From contig NZ_CABUOD010000008.1 of the NCBI RefSeq assembly GCF_902493135.1, forward strand, positions 73,321 to 137,320: a stretch of DNA of 64,000 bases, read 5' to 3'. Made by a program: the position numbers and the translations under genes. The notes below the pieces were generated by a model, which had not been told where the DNA came from, did no database searches, and saw only the letters and a program-made list of their open reading frames with translations. Source of the DNA: an uncultured Parabacteroides sp. GTDB lineage: Bacteria; Bacteroidota; Bacteroidia; Bacteroidales; Tannerellaceae. Within the stretch, counting starts at the first letter, position 1, and each line of letters opens with the position of its first letter. This document shows positions 55,701 through 63,915 of the stretch, piece after piece.

Positions 55701-55901
55701 AAACAGGGCGATAATGTGATTGAATTGAGGGTTGTCGGTTCAATGGATAATTTTTTTGGTCCGCACCATAGCCGGAGCAAAGGTTCGACTCCTCCTTGGG
55801 ATTGGCAGAAGCATAATGGAAACAACGATGCTGATGGATATATCTTGACGGATTATGGTTTATTGGATGATTTCGACTTGCTGAACATCAAATGTGAGTA
55901 A
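52776..55901 (+). CDS. GH106-like glycoside hydrolase (alpha-L-rhamnosidase type)
   Basis: A 1041-residue secreted enzyme with signal peptide MNRLYSGLVLLLSCMSVLHA. The N-terminal TIM-barrel part shows VPFWVWNYKVTKSEIDRML, KGCGGVFVHPRYGMVTEYL, and LGLDIWLYDENAYPSGFAGG, typical of the GH106 group; IKGIFSDEINIR and FLCEAYGGGGWDM carry candidate catalytic acids. The C-terminal part is beta-rich and includes a galactose-binding-like domain (LLSVPKWKGSVLQVWINGEK). The exact linkage cleaved is an inference: most relatives remove L-rhamnose. Confidence 0.8.
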   Translation: MNRLYSGLVLLLSCMSVLHAGERKSGNSFEELKKEFEIVSSRYRSVPFWVWNYKVTKSEIDRMLSDFKEKGCGGVFVHPRYGMVTEYLSDEWFDLYSYTIEQGEKLGLDIWLYDENAYPSGFAGGLLPSRMPESYTQGHGLMPYKMTRLPEDYRSYFIILEERQGEFFDISDSASAYVGKKSNFILYRKTYAIDNTQPSRAWYAGFTFTDLLLPGVTDKFIEITMSGYEKNYRSKFGKSIKGIFSDEINIRSSGGIRWTPDLFEVFQQRYGYDLRLHLPSLHLQIGDWKRVRYEYAKLLSDLFIERWAKPWYEYCSKHDLIWTGHYWEQTWPRIEQVPDNMAMNAWQQMPGVDMLSNSFDEKSTSGMFGNVRVLKEAKSAANQMGRERFLCEAYGGGGWDMSLKDFKRHSDWLNVMGVNFMNQHLSHMSFVGVRKYDWPPMFCSIAPWWNDYKVLNEYTARMSAALTLGKQKNNILVLEPTTTTWMYAQHTGNEGNEMAQKIADSFQFFVTTLSKKQVEYDLGCEHIIESKGRVNDGKFIVGECAYETVVIPRSVENMSRTCFGLLQSFVRQGGKVITCSRPDRIEGIRSEKITNFFRDEPVIYFENQTDERLFALLDSPSIRFKKTEGGNFYHLRKEYEDGELLLVTNSSLSETSSFSIEMKGRSIVELDAFSGDMFLYPIEMKGGNVSFSGCLEPAGSRLFFISPEERKGLKTRKIFIGKGAELEASCKMKTKRLRDNALIIDYLDLKQNGTVRQAHYFMDANFDVFRAAGFKDGNPWFRAVQFKQDIVNKDVSGAPVFSTVYSFEITESLNDLSSCKLLCERAYLYDITVNGQPVDKVGASFLDEDFSLIPIASWLHTGINTIEMTAKKFSVDAEIEPIYILGDFSVVSKDNKWVIADECPVDYPASNQEIGAPFYPWEICYVKSYHLKEVKDSYLLSVPKWKGSVLQVWINGEKSGILFTEPYRLDVTDFMKQGDNVIELRVVGSMDNFFGPHHSRSKGSTPPWDWQKHNGNNDADGYILTDYGLLDDFDLLNIKCE

Positions 55902-55927
55902 TTTTTATATAGTGTAGTATATTGATC

Positions 55928-57787
55928 ATGAAAACGTTTTTATCATTATTATTTTTGTTGAGTTTGGGAACAGTCCGAGCGGCAGACCTTTTTGTCGAAG
56001 CTGAAAGTTTTAGTAACAAGGGAGGATGGAAGGTCGACCAGCAGTTTATGGATTTGATGGGGTCTCCTTACCTTTTGGCGCATGGGATGAGTGTACCTGT
56101 CGATGATGCCTCGACCGAAGTGACGTTTCCTGAAAAGGGCAAGTATTATGTGTATGTCCGTACTTATAACTGGACTTCTCCGTGGACAAAAGGGGAAGGT
56201 CCGGGCAAATTCAGTTTATATGTCAGAGGAAAGAAGATCGCCTCTTCCTTGGGAACGGAAGGTTCTGGTTGGATGTGGCAGGCAGCCGGAAAAGTATCGG
56301 TAAAGAAATTAAAGACCGTAATCAAACTACATGATTTGACGGGATTTGACGGTCGTTGCGATGCAATATATTTTACGACGGAAGAGGGTAAGATGCCACC
56401 ATCGGATTTGAAAGAGTTGGAAGCATTCCGTCGTCAAGCATTGGGATTGCCGGATGAAGTACCGGTTGCCGGCAAATATGATTTGGTAGTCGTGGGAGCC
56501 GGTATAGCCGGAATGAGTGCGGCAGTATCGGCCGGTCGTTTGGGATGCAAAGTGGCCTTGATCAACGACCGTCCTGTGGTAGGGGGTAATAACAGTTCGG
56601 AGATACGTGTCCATTTGGGTGGTCGTATCGAAGAAGGGACTTATAAGGAACTTGGCGGTCTGCAGAAAGAATTCGGTCCGGAAAAGGGAGGAAATGCACA
56701 ACCTGCGGAATATTATGAAGATCAGAAGAAAATGGATTGGCTGGCAGGTGAAAAGAATGTATCTCTTTTCCTGAACTATCGTGCAATAGGGGTGACAAAG
56801 GAAGGCGATAAGATCACATCCGTTGTAGCCAAACACATCGAAAGCGGTAAAGAACTGAAATTCGAGGCACCTCTGTTTTCTGATTGTACGGGAGACGGGA
56901 CGATCGGTCATCTGGCGGGGGCCGACTACCGTATGGGGCGTGAAAGTCGTGACGAATATGGTGAGAGCATCGCTCCTGAGAAAGCAGACAAGTTGACAAT
57001 GGGTTCTTCCGTCCAATGGTATTCAGTGGATGACAAGAAACCGAGTCCTTTTCCGGATTTCAGTTATGGAGTTGAGTTCAACGATAAGAATTGCGAAAAG
57101 GTGATGATGGGAGAATGGACGTGGGAAACCGGCATGAACTTCGACCAGATCAAGGACTTCGAACGCATCCGTGATTATGGCATGTTGGTCGTCTATTCAA
57201 ACTGGAGCTATTTGAAAAACCGTATGAAGGAAAACGACCAGTATAAGAATCGTAAGTTGGGTTGGGTAGCTTATGTAGCCGGCAAACGTGAATCTCGTCG
57301 TCTGCTGGGTGATTATATCTTAAAGGAAGACGATGTCACGAAAAACGTGTTCCATGAAGATGCCTCCTTCGCCACGACTTGGAGTATCGATTTGCATTGG
57401 CAGGATCCGAAAAACAGTGAACATTTTCCGGGCAATGAGTTCAAAGCTGTTACGAAGCATATCCTGATCCATCCGTATGCCGTCCCGTATCGTTGTTTGT
57501 ATTCTCGTAATGTGGATAATCTTTTTATGGCGGGTCGTAATATCAGTGTGACTCACGTAGCCTTGGGGACAGTGCGTGTGATGCGTACGACGGGAATGAT
57601 GGGAGAGGTAGTCGGCATGGCGGCATCATTGTGTAAGAAATACGGAGTGGAACCGCGTGGTGTTTACCGTTCTCATCTGGAAGATTTAAAGACGTTGATG
57701 AAGGAGGGTGTGAATAAGAAAGGGTTACCGAATAACCAGCGTTATAATGAAGGCGGCATGTTGAAAGACAAACCGGTTGTTCAATAA
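55928..57787 (+). CDS. Secreted FAD-dependent oxidoreductase, copy 2
   Basis: About 619 residues, over 90% identical to the protein encoded at 42192, with the same signal peptide, beta domain, LVVVGAGIAGMSAAVSAGRL motif and C-terminus. DNA identity is uneven: 57134-57686 is identical to 43404-43956, while other parts differ at synonymous sites. ATG at 55928 is chosen over a TTG at 55922. It is the last complete gene of locus 2. Confidence 0.92.
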   Translation: MKTFLSLLFLLSLGTVRAADLFVEAESFSNKGGWKVDQQFMDLMGSPYLLAHGMSVPVDDASTEVTFPEKGKYYVYVRTYNWTSPWTKGEGPGKFSLYVRGKKIASSLGTEGSGWMWQAAGKVSVKKLKTVIKLHDLTGFDGRCDAIYFTTEEGKMPPSDLKELEAFRRQALGLPDEVPVAGKYDLVVVGAGIAGMSAAVSAGRLGCKVALINDRPVVGGNNSSEIRVHLGGRIEEGTYKELGGLQKEFGPEKGGNAQPAEYYEDQKKMDWLAGEKNVSLFLNYRAIGVTKEGDKITSVVAKHIESGKELKFEAPLFSDCTGDGTIGHLAGADYRMGRESRDEYGESIAPEKADKLTMGSSVQWYSVDDKKPSPFPDFSYGVEFNDKNCEKVMMGEWTWETGMNFDQIKDFERIRDYGMLVVYSNWSYLKNRMKENDQYKNRKLGWVAYVAGKRESRRLLGDYILKEDDVTKNVFHEDASFATTWSIDLHWQDPKNSEHFPGNEFKAVTKHILIHPYAVPYRCLYSRNVDNLFMAGRNISVTHVALGTVRVMRTTGMMGEVVGMAASLCKKYGVEPRGVYRSHLEDLKTLMKEGVNKKGLPNNQRYNEGGMLKDKPVVQ

Positions 57788-57814
57788 TATCAGTGTGCGT
57801 TATCCACTTCATCT

Positions 57815-57854
57815 CCTAAAAATCATGAAACCATAGATATCTTCATTTATTCGG
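57815..57854 (+). pseudogene. Trace of an esterase gene start
   Basis: AAAAATCATGAAACCATAGA and the following CTTCATTTAT resemble the start of the esterase gene at 44244-44275, which in locus 1 follows the oxidoreductase. Only about 35-40 bases are recognisable; one extra base breaks the frame. Confidence 0.5.
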
Positions 57855-57860
57855 GGTTCT

Positions 57861-57893
57861 TGTATAATATTGCTTATTTTACAATATTATACA
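57861..57893. repeat. 12-bp inverted repeat
   Basis: TGTATAATATTG (57861-57872) and CAATATTATACA (57882-57893) with a 9-nt loop. It could end the locus 2 transcript, though no T-tract follows. Confidence 0.7.
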
Positions 57894-57971
57894 TCCTTTA
57901 TAGATAGCACTGAAATCCCGCTTTTGAGCCAGAAAAAGTAGTTTTTCGGTATGAGGTGCGCAGTTTATTGT

Positions 57972-58075
57972 GACGACGACCGTCTTTGTTTCCATGATGA
58001 CCGTCTTTGTTTCATATGAAGATGGACTTCGTCACGATGAAGACGGTCTTTATCATAACGAAGACGGTCGTCGTT
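57972..58075. repeat. Array of 21-22-bp degenerate repeats with inverted symmetry
   Basis: Units with GACCGTCTTTGTTTC on the left (two copies) and GAAGACGGTC on the right (two copies), with GAAGATGGACTTCGTC in the middle. The outer arms 57973-57986 and 58061-58074 are a perfect 14-bp inverted repeat. An open frame through it is a by-product of the repeat. The spacing resembles the repeat at 11412. Confidence 0.8.
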
Positions 58076-58323
58076 GCAATAAAGACCCGAAAATCGTTTT
58101 GGATATTCGGATTCGTCCCCTGACTTTTTTGCTACAAGCCATTCTCCGATAGTTCAGGTTTTTCGGAATGTCGGTTTTCCTCTCTTTTACTTGTCATAAA
58201 AACTGCATATATCCATTATCTGCCGACTCCGTATTTTCGATTGCCACCAAAACTGGATTAGCCGTGTAAAAATGTCAAGCCAAAATGATCGGTGTTTTGG
58301 ATCGAAATAGAAAAAGTTCCAAA
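58076..58323. other. Noncoding spacer
   Basis: I see no gene or clear signal here. It sits between the repeat array and a fragment that matches the end of locus 1. Confidence 0.4.
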
Positions 58324-58360
58324 TTGGGGTTATTGTAAATTACGGGATACAGTTAAACAA
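58324..58360 (+). pseudogene. Trace of the region downstream of the esterase gene
   Basis: TTGGGGTTATTGTAAATTAC and the following GATACAGTTAAACAA match 45738-45774, just past the esterase stop in locus 1, with five differences over 37 bases. With the trace at 57815 it marks both ends of a lost esterase gene. Confidence 0.6.
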
Positions 58361-58464
58361 TTATTCTATCCGCTTGTGAAGGAAATGAATATGGATAACG
58401 AAGGATAAAAAATATGTTGAACTCGGTATGCCGTATGACGGTACTCAACGGACAATTTCTAAAA

Positions 58465-58506
58465 AGGCCTGTTTTCCCAGAGTAAGGGACAGGCCTCTTT
58501 TTTTTT
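58465..58506 (+). terminator. Strong intrinsic terminator
   Basis: AGGCCTGT (58465-58472) and ACAGGCCT (58489-58496) form an 8-bp stem followed by CTTTTTTTTTT. It isolates locus 2 from the next genes. Confidence 0.85.
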
Positions 58507-58630
58507 GGTCTTTCTTAAAATATCGTTGGAATATTTTTGTGCTTGGGATTAAATGAGTACTTTCGAGCTATGTATATAATTTTTTGAGAGTAATTAATGG
58601 AGTAATAATCTTATTTTTAATATTATAACT

Positions 58631-60301
58631 ATGATGAGTGATGTAACTGTCCTTGAAAAAGAAGCGCCGACAACAGAAAAAAAATTATCTGATAGTATTG
58701 TGGAAAAATTCGCTTCTGTATTTCAATCCTGTAATATTGATATGAACTTGTTGGAGGAGAATAAAGTCTCACATTATCCAGCTTCCGATGTATTGTTGAA
58801 AAAAGCCCGCTTCCTGTATCGGAATCAGGAGATTGGATGGGTCGAGGCTTTGGCTGCTTTTCAAGAAAAACATGGAGATTGTTTGGCCCAGGATGGAAAG
58901 GATGCCGCTAAAGCTTTGGAGAAGGCCTTCGAAGTTTGCCGGTGGATGGGAGAAGGATCGGACTATCTGCAGACGGCTTACCAGAAGAGGGCGGATGAAA
59001 AAAGAACCGAACTGTTTGCCAAAATGGATCGTCTTTCCTTGCAACTAAAAGCTTGCCGTTGCCTGTCGGATGGAAAGGCGAATGAATATATGAAAGCTGT
59101 TTTGCATAAGTTGGAACAGAGCGGTAATTTATGGCATGTGCATGATGAGATCCAAAAGATATATTATCTGCTGTCATACGATCTGACCGGTTTTTCCCAG
59201 AATCTTCCGGTACTGATCGATATCGTGTACAGGCTGATTACCAATGGTCTGATGACAGAAGAGGAATGCGATGATTTTTCCGGCGTATTGAAACGGAAAG
59301 CGAAGGAGATGGATGATAAGGTATCTGAATATTGGTTCTCCGATGATTGGGAAACGCTCCATCCTCTGATAACCGAGTCGGTCCGTTTACATACTTTTGT
59401 CTTCTTGATCTGCGGACAATGCCGGCAAAAGGGGGATGACCTTTCACTAATTGCTGCCCGTATATGCCGTTATCTTTCCCGTATACCGTCGCCGTATAGT
59501 GAACTGTTGAAAAATAAATCCTATACTTTGCTCACAGGTGAGAATACACTGGGTGACCGTATCCGGTGGGAGCATCTCCGGCATTTTGACGAGATAAAGA
59601 TTCTGGAACGCCTCATCATGATACAGGCAGACGACAAGGCTTGTCTTTTCCCGGAAGATAGCAAAAAGTGGAGGCAATGTCGGAATGAAAAAAATATGAT
59701 TACGCTCGATAACGACGGATTTACGTTGAGTCCGCTGGTCGAACTGGAATGCAACTCATGGAAAGGACGTAAAGACCGGGCTGCTGTGTTGAACAACCGT
59801 CTATTTGTCGCCTCTTTTAGCCGGTTATCATTGAATTTTGATGCTTGTAAGAATATCCGTGACTTCCGTTCCTATTGGAATCTGGTTGCGGAAGATTATC
59901 CTTTGTCGCAACCCATGTCTTCTCCGGTTTTTGTGGATACCGTATCAGAGGAGAAAGAGATCGAGATTCCGGAGATCGAGATGGAGGCGGAAGAAGCCGA
60001 GACAGACTATTTCCTGCGTCCGGATCAACGGGTCAAGGTCCGGATCCTGCATATCGACAAGGAAGACATGTCTTTGAAGATGGAAATTATAGATGCCCCA
60101 TATCGGGGAATGAGAGCTTGTCTGCCGTTCGCTTATATAAATTCATGCTATTATATCATTCCTGGTTTTATGGATATGTTTGCTGTCAACGAAATATTCC
60201 GTGCGAAAGTAAAGAGCGTGGAAGGAAGTGAAATCAAGCTTTCCCTGATACAGGATTTCAATGAGTATATGTATCCGGATTGTGTCAGGAAAAAAATCTG
60301 A
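58631..60301 (+). CDS. Unknown protein with C-terminal OB/S1-like domain
   Basis: A 556-residue cytoplasmic protein, no signal peptide. Residues 1-430 are mainly alpha-helical with no family I recognise; an acidic linker (EEKEIEIPEIEMEAEEAE) follows, then an OB-like domain (VKVRILHIDKEDMSLKMEI, FRAKVKSVEGSEIKLSL). It ends at a run of seven A, and the next gene begins in the -1 frame with another OB-like segment. It may thus be the first half of a longer protein. Start at 58631 or 58634. Confidence 0.72.
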   Translation: MMSDVTVLEKEAPTTEKKLSDSIVEKFASVFQSCNIDMNLLEENKVSHYPASDVLLKKARFLYRNQEIGWVEALAAFQEKHGDCLAQDGKDAAKALEKAFEVCRWMGEGSDYLQTAYQKRADEKRTELFAKMDRLSLQLKACRCLSDGKANEYMKAVLHKLEQSGNLWHVHDEIQKIYYLLSYDLTGFSQNLPVLIDIVYRLITNGLMTEEECDDFSGVLKRKAKEMDDKVSEYWFSDDWETLHPLITESVRLHTFVFLICGQCRQKGDDLSLIAARICRYLSRIPSPYSELLKNKSYTLLTGENTLGDRIRWEHLRHFDEIKILERLIMIQADDKACLFPEDSKKWRQCRNEKNMITLDNDGFTLSPLVELECNSWKGRKDRAAVLNNRLFVASFSRLSLNFDACKNIRDFRSYWNLVAEDYPLSQPMSSPVFVDTVSEEKEIEIPEIEMEAEEAETDYFLRPDQRVKVRILHIDKEDMSLKMEIIDAPYRGMRACLPFAYINSCYYIIPGFMDMFAVNEIFRAKVKSVEGSEIKLSLIQDFNEYMYPDCVRKKI

Positions 60302-62592
60302 TAGGCAAAGTGATCGATATAGCAGAAGGCAAAGTCTGGTGGTTGCTTTCTACCGGCACGACGGCGACAACAGCCAATTCACATAAGAAATATAAGGCCG
60401 GTAACTTCTATAAGGTGGAATATGGAGGTTTATCGACGGATAAATTGAAGAATACGATCAAAGTGTTGTCTCATATCCCCTGTCCGGACGAAAAAAGCTT
60501 TTACAATAATGTATTGGAAAATTTGCGCAGTTTCTTTTTCTTTATGACAAAAGAAGTGTTGAAAGTCAATAAAGAGCAGGAAGAATTACAACGTTTGAAA
60601 GAAAAAAACAATCCTTTCTTTGTCGCTTTTCAAAGTCTGAACCTTGAAATTCCGGAAAGCGCTCCTGACGAATCGGCCCGGACTGATGAAATGCCTGAAA
60701 GTGAGAATGAGAATAAGACGGTAACTTCCGATATATATGAGGAACCGGATAGGATAACGGTAAGCCAGTTGAAGGAACTTATTTATTGTGTAGATGCGTT
60801 GATAAGCGATGATGAAGATATATGTGGACGTTTCAATGCTTATAATGCCCTGATATTTCTGTGCCGTTTTGTGGGGAACAGAGAATTGGCTGATTATTAC
60901 GGCCTTTGTTCCGACTATATATATTGGGTCAATTCTCTGGACTCCGAATTGTTGAAAAACAGGGGAGGAGTTGAATGCCGGCAAACTTTTAAGGGGTTAT
61001 CGGACCGTATGGGAGCGTTGGATATGGATCGGTACAGCCTGCGTTTGCGTAATAACAAACAGGTTATACGGTTGTTACAGACTTGGTTCGACTCCCGTTC
61101 CCTGACTTCCGTCCAGTCCGATTTGCAATCGTTTATGCAAAATCAAAACCGTACGGTAGCCGAGTTGGCACGCTATTTTAATATCATGTCCTATCTGAAA
61201 GAAAAGGATTGTGAGCTGCAGGAGCTGATTTGCGGGAATATTAATGCTTTGCTTGGTTGTAAAGTCCGGGAGAAAAATCCTAAAGTCTACATTCCTGTAT
61301 TTTTCGGCCATGAAGGAGTCGAAAAAGAATTCAAGACATCTGCATTTATCCATGCCGACAAAAACGCGACTGAAGAACAGAGCCTTGTCCTGGCTCGTGT
61401 GATTGCTTCGTTCATGAACACGGAAGGGGGAACGCTTTATATCGGAGTCAATGATAAGGGATATCTGACCGGACTGGACCAGGAGCTGAGGTTTGCCCAT
61501 AATGACAGCGATGTTTACCTCCGTTCTGTCAATCAGAATGTGATCAGGCTATTAGGGAAAAAAGAAGATCGGGATCGTTATCAGGCGTACATACGTTGCC
61601 GTTTGTATGAATATGAAGACGGACGTCTGGTTTTGGCGTTTCGAGTAGCGCCTATCAATGAAGTGGTAGAGGTGAAAGGTGAAGTATATACGCGTTCAGC
61701 CAGTTCCAATCTGATCAAACCGGTTGGCAATGTAGCGGATTTTATCAAGTTGCGCCATCGGCAAAAGCTGGATTCTGTTCCTAAGATGCCGGAGTTTCCT
61801 GCGTATTTTAGTGCGGAACGGAATGAATATATTTTTGATAAACGTTCTGTGGTCCCTGAAATGACAGCGGTTCAAGAGGTGGAAGCGGTTGCTCCGGTTT
61901 TGCCCGTAAACGAAGATAATGTCCAGGAAAAGGCTTTGCGCACTAAAAATGCAAACACTCAAATTAATTTAGGAATCCGGACATCAGCTCTGCGTTGCAA
62001 TCCTTTGCAAAAGAAGCATGACCTGGGATACACGCCCAACCATGTCTTTGTCTCCTTGTTTAAAAATGGCAAAATAGCCTGTTCCGTAAGTCCCAAGATC
62101 GGAAAGTGGGGAGGAGAAGGGGGAAGTGTTATTTTCTCTTATAATCCGGAAGACAAGGAAGATTTGCTGGTTACGGTTTTTAAGAATGGCGAAGTTGGCC
62201 TGTCCAATCTGAAAAAGGGAATGTCACAACCGAATACACTTTTTGCTTTTGCCGGTTCGATCGATGATATCCTGTTTATTTCTCCGGCTCGCAATACGGA
62301 TTTTCTGCTATTGATTTCGGATAAGGACGGTGAAAAGCGTTACCGCATTGTCCCACTCGATACGCTTGAGAAATCAATGTCTATACAACCCAAGAACAAT
62401 CTTGTCCTTGTACCGGAAAAAGGCATTTTTGTTTTTGCCGAGATCTTGATACCGGAACTGGTGAACAGCCTTGACGATGAGAAAGCATATCAGGACACTT
62501 TCGATCAGTATTGTGCCGGACGTCTTTGGGAGCATAATTCCTATATCAAGAATGTAGACAAGATAAGCGCTTTGTGCAATGTCCCCTTTTAA
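60280..62592 (+). CDS. AlbA_2/Schlafen-type domain protein, possibly second half of a split gene
   Basis: Up to 770 residues. No ATG exists near the start; TTG at 60280 is the only usual codon after the in-frame stop at 60262. It begins with an OB-like segment (NLIGKVIDIAEGKVWWLLS), then helices, then an AlbA_2 domain: EKEFKTSAF, ASFMNTEGGTLYIGVNDKG and LTGLDQEL near residue 390-410, the core of Schlafen-type nucleic-acid or ATP-binding proteins. The C-terminus is beta-rich. It overlaps the previous gene by 22 bp. It may be made by -1 frameshifting at AAAAAAA, by reinitiation, or may be the result of a frameshift mutation. Confidence 0.75.
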   Translation: MCQEKNLIGKVIDIAEGKVWWLLSTGTTATTANSHKKYKAGNFYKVEYGGLSTDKLKNTIKVLSHIPCPDEKSFYNNVLENLRSFFFFMTKEVLKVNKEQEELQRLKEKNNPFFVAFQSLNLEIPESAPDESARTDEMPESENENKTVTSDIYEEPDRITVSQLKELIYCVDALISDDEDICGRFNAYNALIFLCRFVGNRELADYYGLCSDYIYWVNSLDSELLKNRGGVECRQTFKGLSDRMGALDMDRYSLRLRNNKQVIRLLQTWFDSRSLTSVQSDLQSFMQNQNRTVAELARYFNIMSYLKEKDCELQELICGNINALLGCKVREKNPKVYIPVFFGHEGVEKEFKTSAFIHADKNATEEQSLVLARVIASFMNTEGGTLYIGVNDKGYLTGLDQELRFAHNDSDVYLRSVNQNVIRLLGKKEDRDRYQAYIRCRLYEYEDGRLVLAFRVAPINEVVEVKGEVYTRSASSNLIKPVGNVADFIKLRHRQKLDSVPKMPEFPAYFSAERNEYIFDKRSVVPEMTAVQEVEAVAPVLPVNEDNVQEKALRTKNANTQINLGIRTSALRCNPLQKKHDLGYTPNHVFVSLFKNGKIACSVSPKIGKWGGEGGSVIFSYNPEDKEDLLVTVFKNGEVGLSNLKKGMSQPNTLFAFAGSIDDILFISPARNTDFLLLISDKDGEKRYRIVPLDTLEKSMSIQPKNNLVLVPEKGIFVFAEILIPELVNSLDDEKAYQDTFDQYCAGRLWEHNSYIKNVDKISALCNVPF
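60290..60296 (+). other. Run of seven A at the gene junction
   Basis: The sequence reads AGG-AAA-AAA-ATC-TGA in the first frame. A -1 shift here joins the frames without a stop (KKNLIGKV). Such runs are slippery for polymerase and ribosome. Confidence 0.8.
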
Positions 62593-63749
62593 CTTGTTTC
62601 TTTTCTGAATTGCAACCCTAAAAACACCCCTCCCGGCAGCAATATGATCCCGGCTGAAACGAGCAGGGCTATCCGGAGGGAATACATGTCATTCAGCCAA
62701 CCGATAAAGGGGGCGATAGCGGCGAACATCAGGCGGATAATGAAGTTGCGGATGGAAAGCACTGTCGCCCTCATGTCGGAAAAGGTCATCTGGTTGATGT
62801 AGCCTTTGAGGATAGGGGTGGCAAAACCGCGGAAAATATAAAAGACAAGCAGGATGGCAAGTCCGGCATAGGTAAGGTTGAAAGCGAGCGCGACATATCC
62901 GCCGACGATCACCGCGAGGATAAGGATTCCCATCTTACGCGGGCCGAAATAGCTGTCCACACGGTCTGACCAGAGAGCCGCAAAACCGACGGTCAGATTC
63001 AATACGGTCCAGATGATGCCATACCAGGACACGGGAGTTTTCAGATACATCAGCACCGGCTGCACAAACCAGGCCATCGTGAGGGTTGCCGCCCCGATGA
63101 TCCCGGAAAACATGATGTTATAGCAAAGTTTTTTGTTGGTGACTAATGAATATTTGATGATTCGCACGATCTCATCGACCGGATTCTGTATCTTGTTGGA
63201 ACGGTTGACCTCCTTCAGCGCGAATGCCGCCGGGATGCCGGTAAAAGCGATGATTGCCTGGCCATAAAAAGGCAGACGAAGGGAATAAGCCGCCAATAAA
63301 CCGCCGAATATACCCGCCAGCGCTTCGGCGAAATTACCGATCATCGTGATCCGTCCCTCGTATCGTAAGTATAAATTTTCTTTTTTGTATTGGACGGTAG
63401 TGTCGTATAATAGTGCGGAATCCGCCCCGTTCACCAGCGTTTGTCCTGTGCCCAACAAGATTTCGGCGAAAAGAAAAGCCGTGAATGTCGAGGTGAACGA
63501 ATAGCACAGATATCCGAAGAAGAAAAGGATACATCCCAATATCAGACATTTGCGGCGTCCCCAGACATCAGCCAGATAACCCGAAGGAATTTCCAAAGCC
63601 ACTGCCGCTACCGAATAAACGCTTTTCAGGATGAAAACATCCTGTAGTCCCAGTCCGTGCTTTTCATAGAACAGCACGATGATCGGCATGACTAAAGTGA
63701 ACCATTTGGACAGTTTGATCAGATAGAGAGCAAGTATATTTCGTTTCAT
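62589..63749 (-). CDS. MFS transporter
   Basis: A 386-residue inner-membrane transporter with about 12 membrane helices. The start at 63749 begins MKRNILALYLIKLSKW. The loop 2-3 motif appears as GYLADVWGRRKCLILG, characteristic of the major facilitator superfamily; DSALLYDTT and IRNFIIRLMFAAIAPFIGWL follow. The substrate is unknown; such proteins in this group often export drugs or small metabolites. Its stop overlaps the convergent upstream gene by four bases. Confidence 0.88.
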   Translation of the reverse strand: MKRNILALYLIKLSKWFTLVMPIIVLFYEKHGLGLQDVFILKSVYSVAAVALEIPSGYLADVWGRRKCLILGCILFFFGYLCYSFTSTFTAFLFAEILLGTGQTLVNGADSALLYDTTVQYKKENLYLRYEGRITMIGNFAEALAGIFGGLLAAYSLRLPFYGQAIIAFTGIPAAFALKEVNRSNKIQNPVDEIVRIIKYSLVTNKKLCYNIMFSGIIGAATLTMAWFVQPVLMYLKTPVSWYGIIWTVLNLTVGFAALWSDRVDSYFGPRKMGILILAVIVGGYVALAFNLTYAGLAILLVFYIFRGFATPILKGYINQMTFSDMRATVLSIRNFIIRLMFAAIAPFIGWLNDMYSLRIALLVSAGIILLPGGVFLGLQFRKETS

Positions 63750-63915
63750 GGTGCAAAAATACAAAATATATGAGAGAGTGGACTAAACTCTGGCCGGGGT
63801 TGTTGTTATTGTCTAATTTTCAAAAATACCCGTTGGTTTAAATCGAAACGGTACTGCATGAAAATTGGATTACTAACCCATATTTTTGAAATGGGTCTTG
63901 TTCACTTTTGCTGCC

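Noticed and set aside
57970..58152. A 60-residue open frame through the repeat array
   Set aside because: It is produced by the repeat itself (runs of DEDGL-like residues), has no ribosome site and no conserved start.
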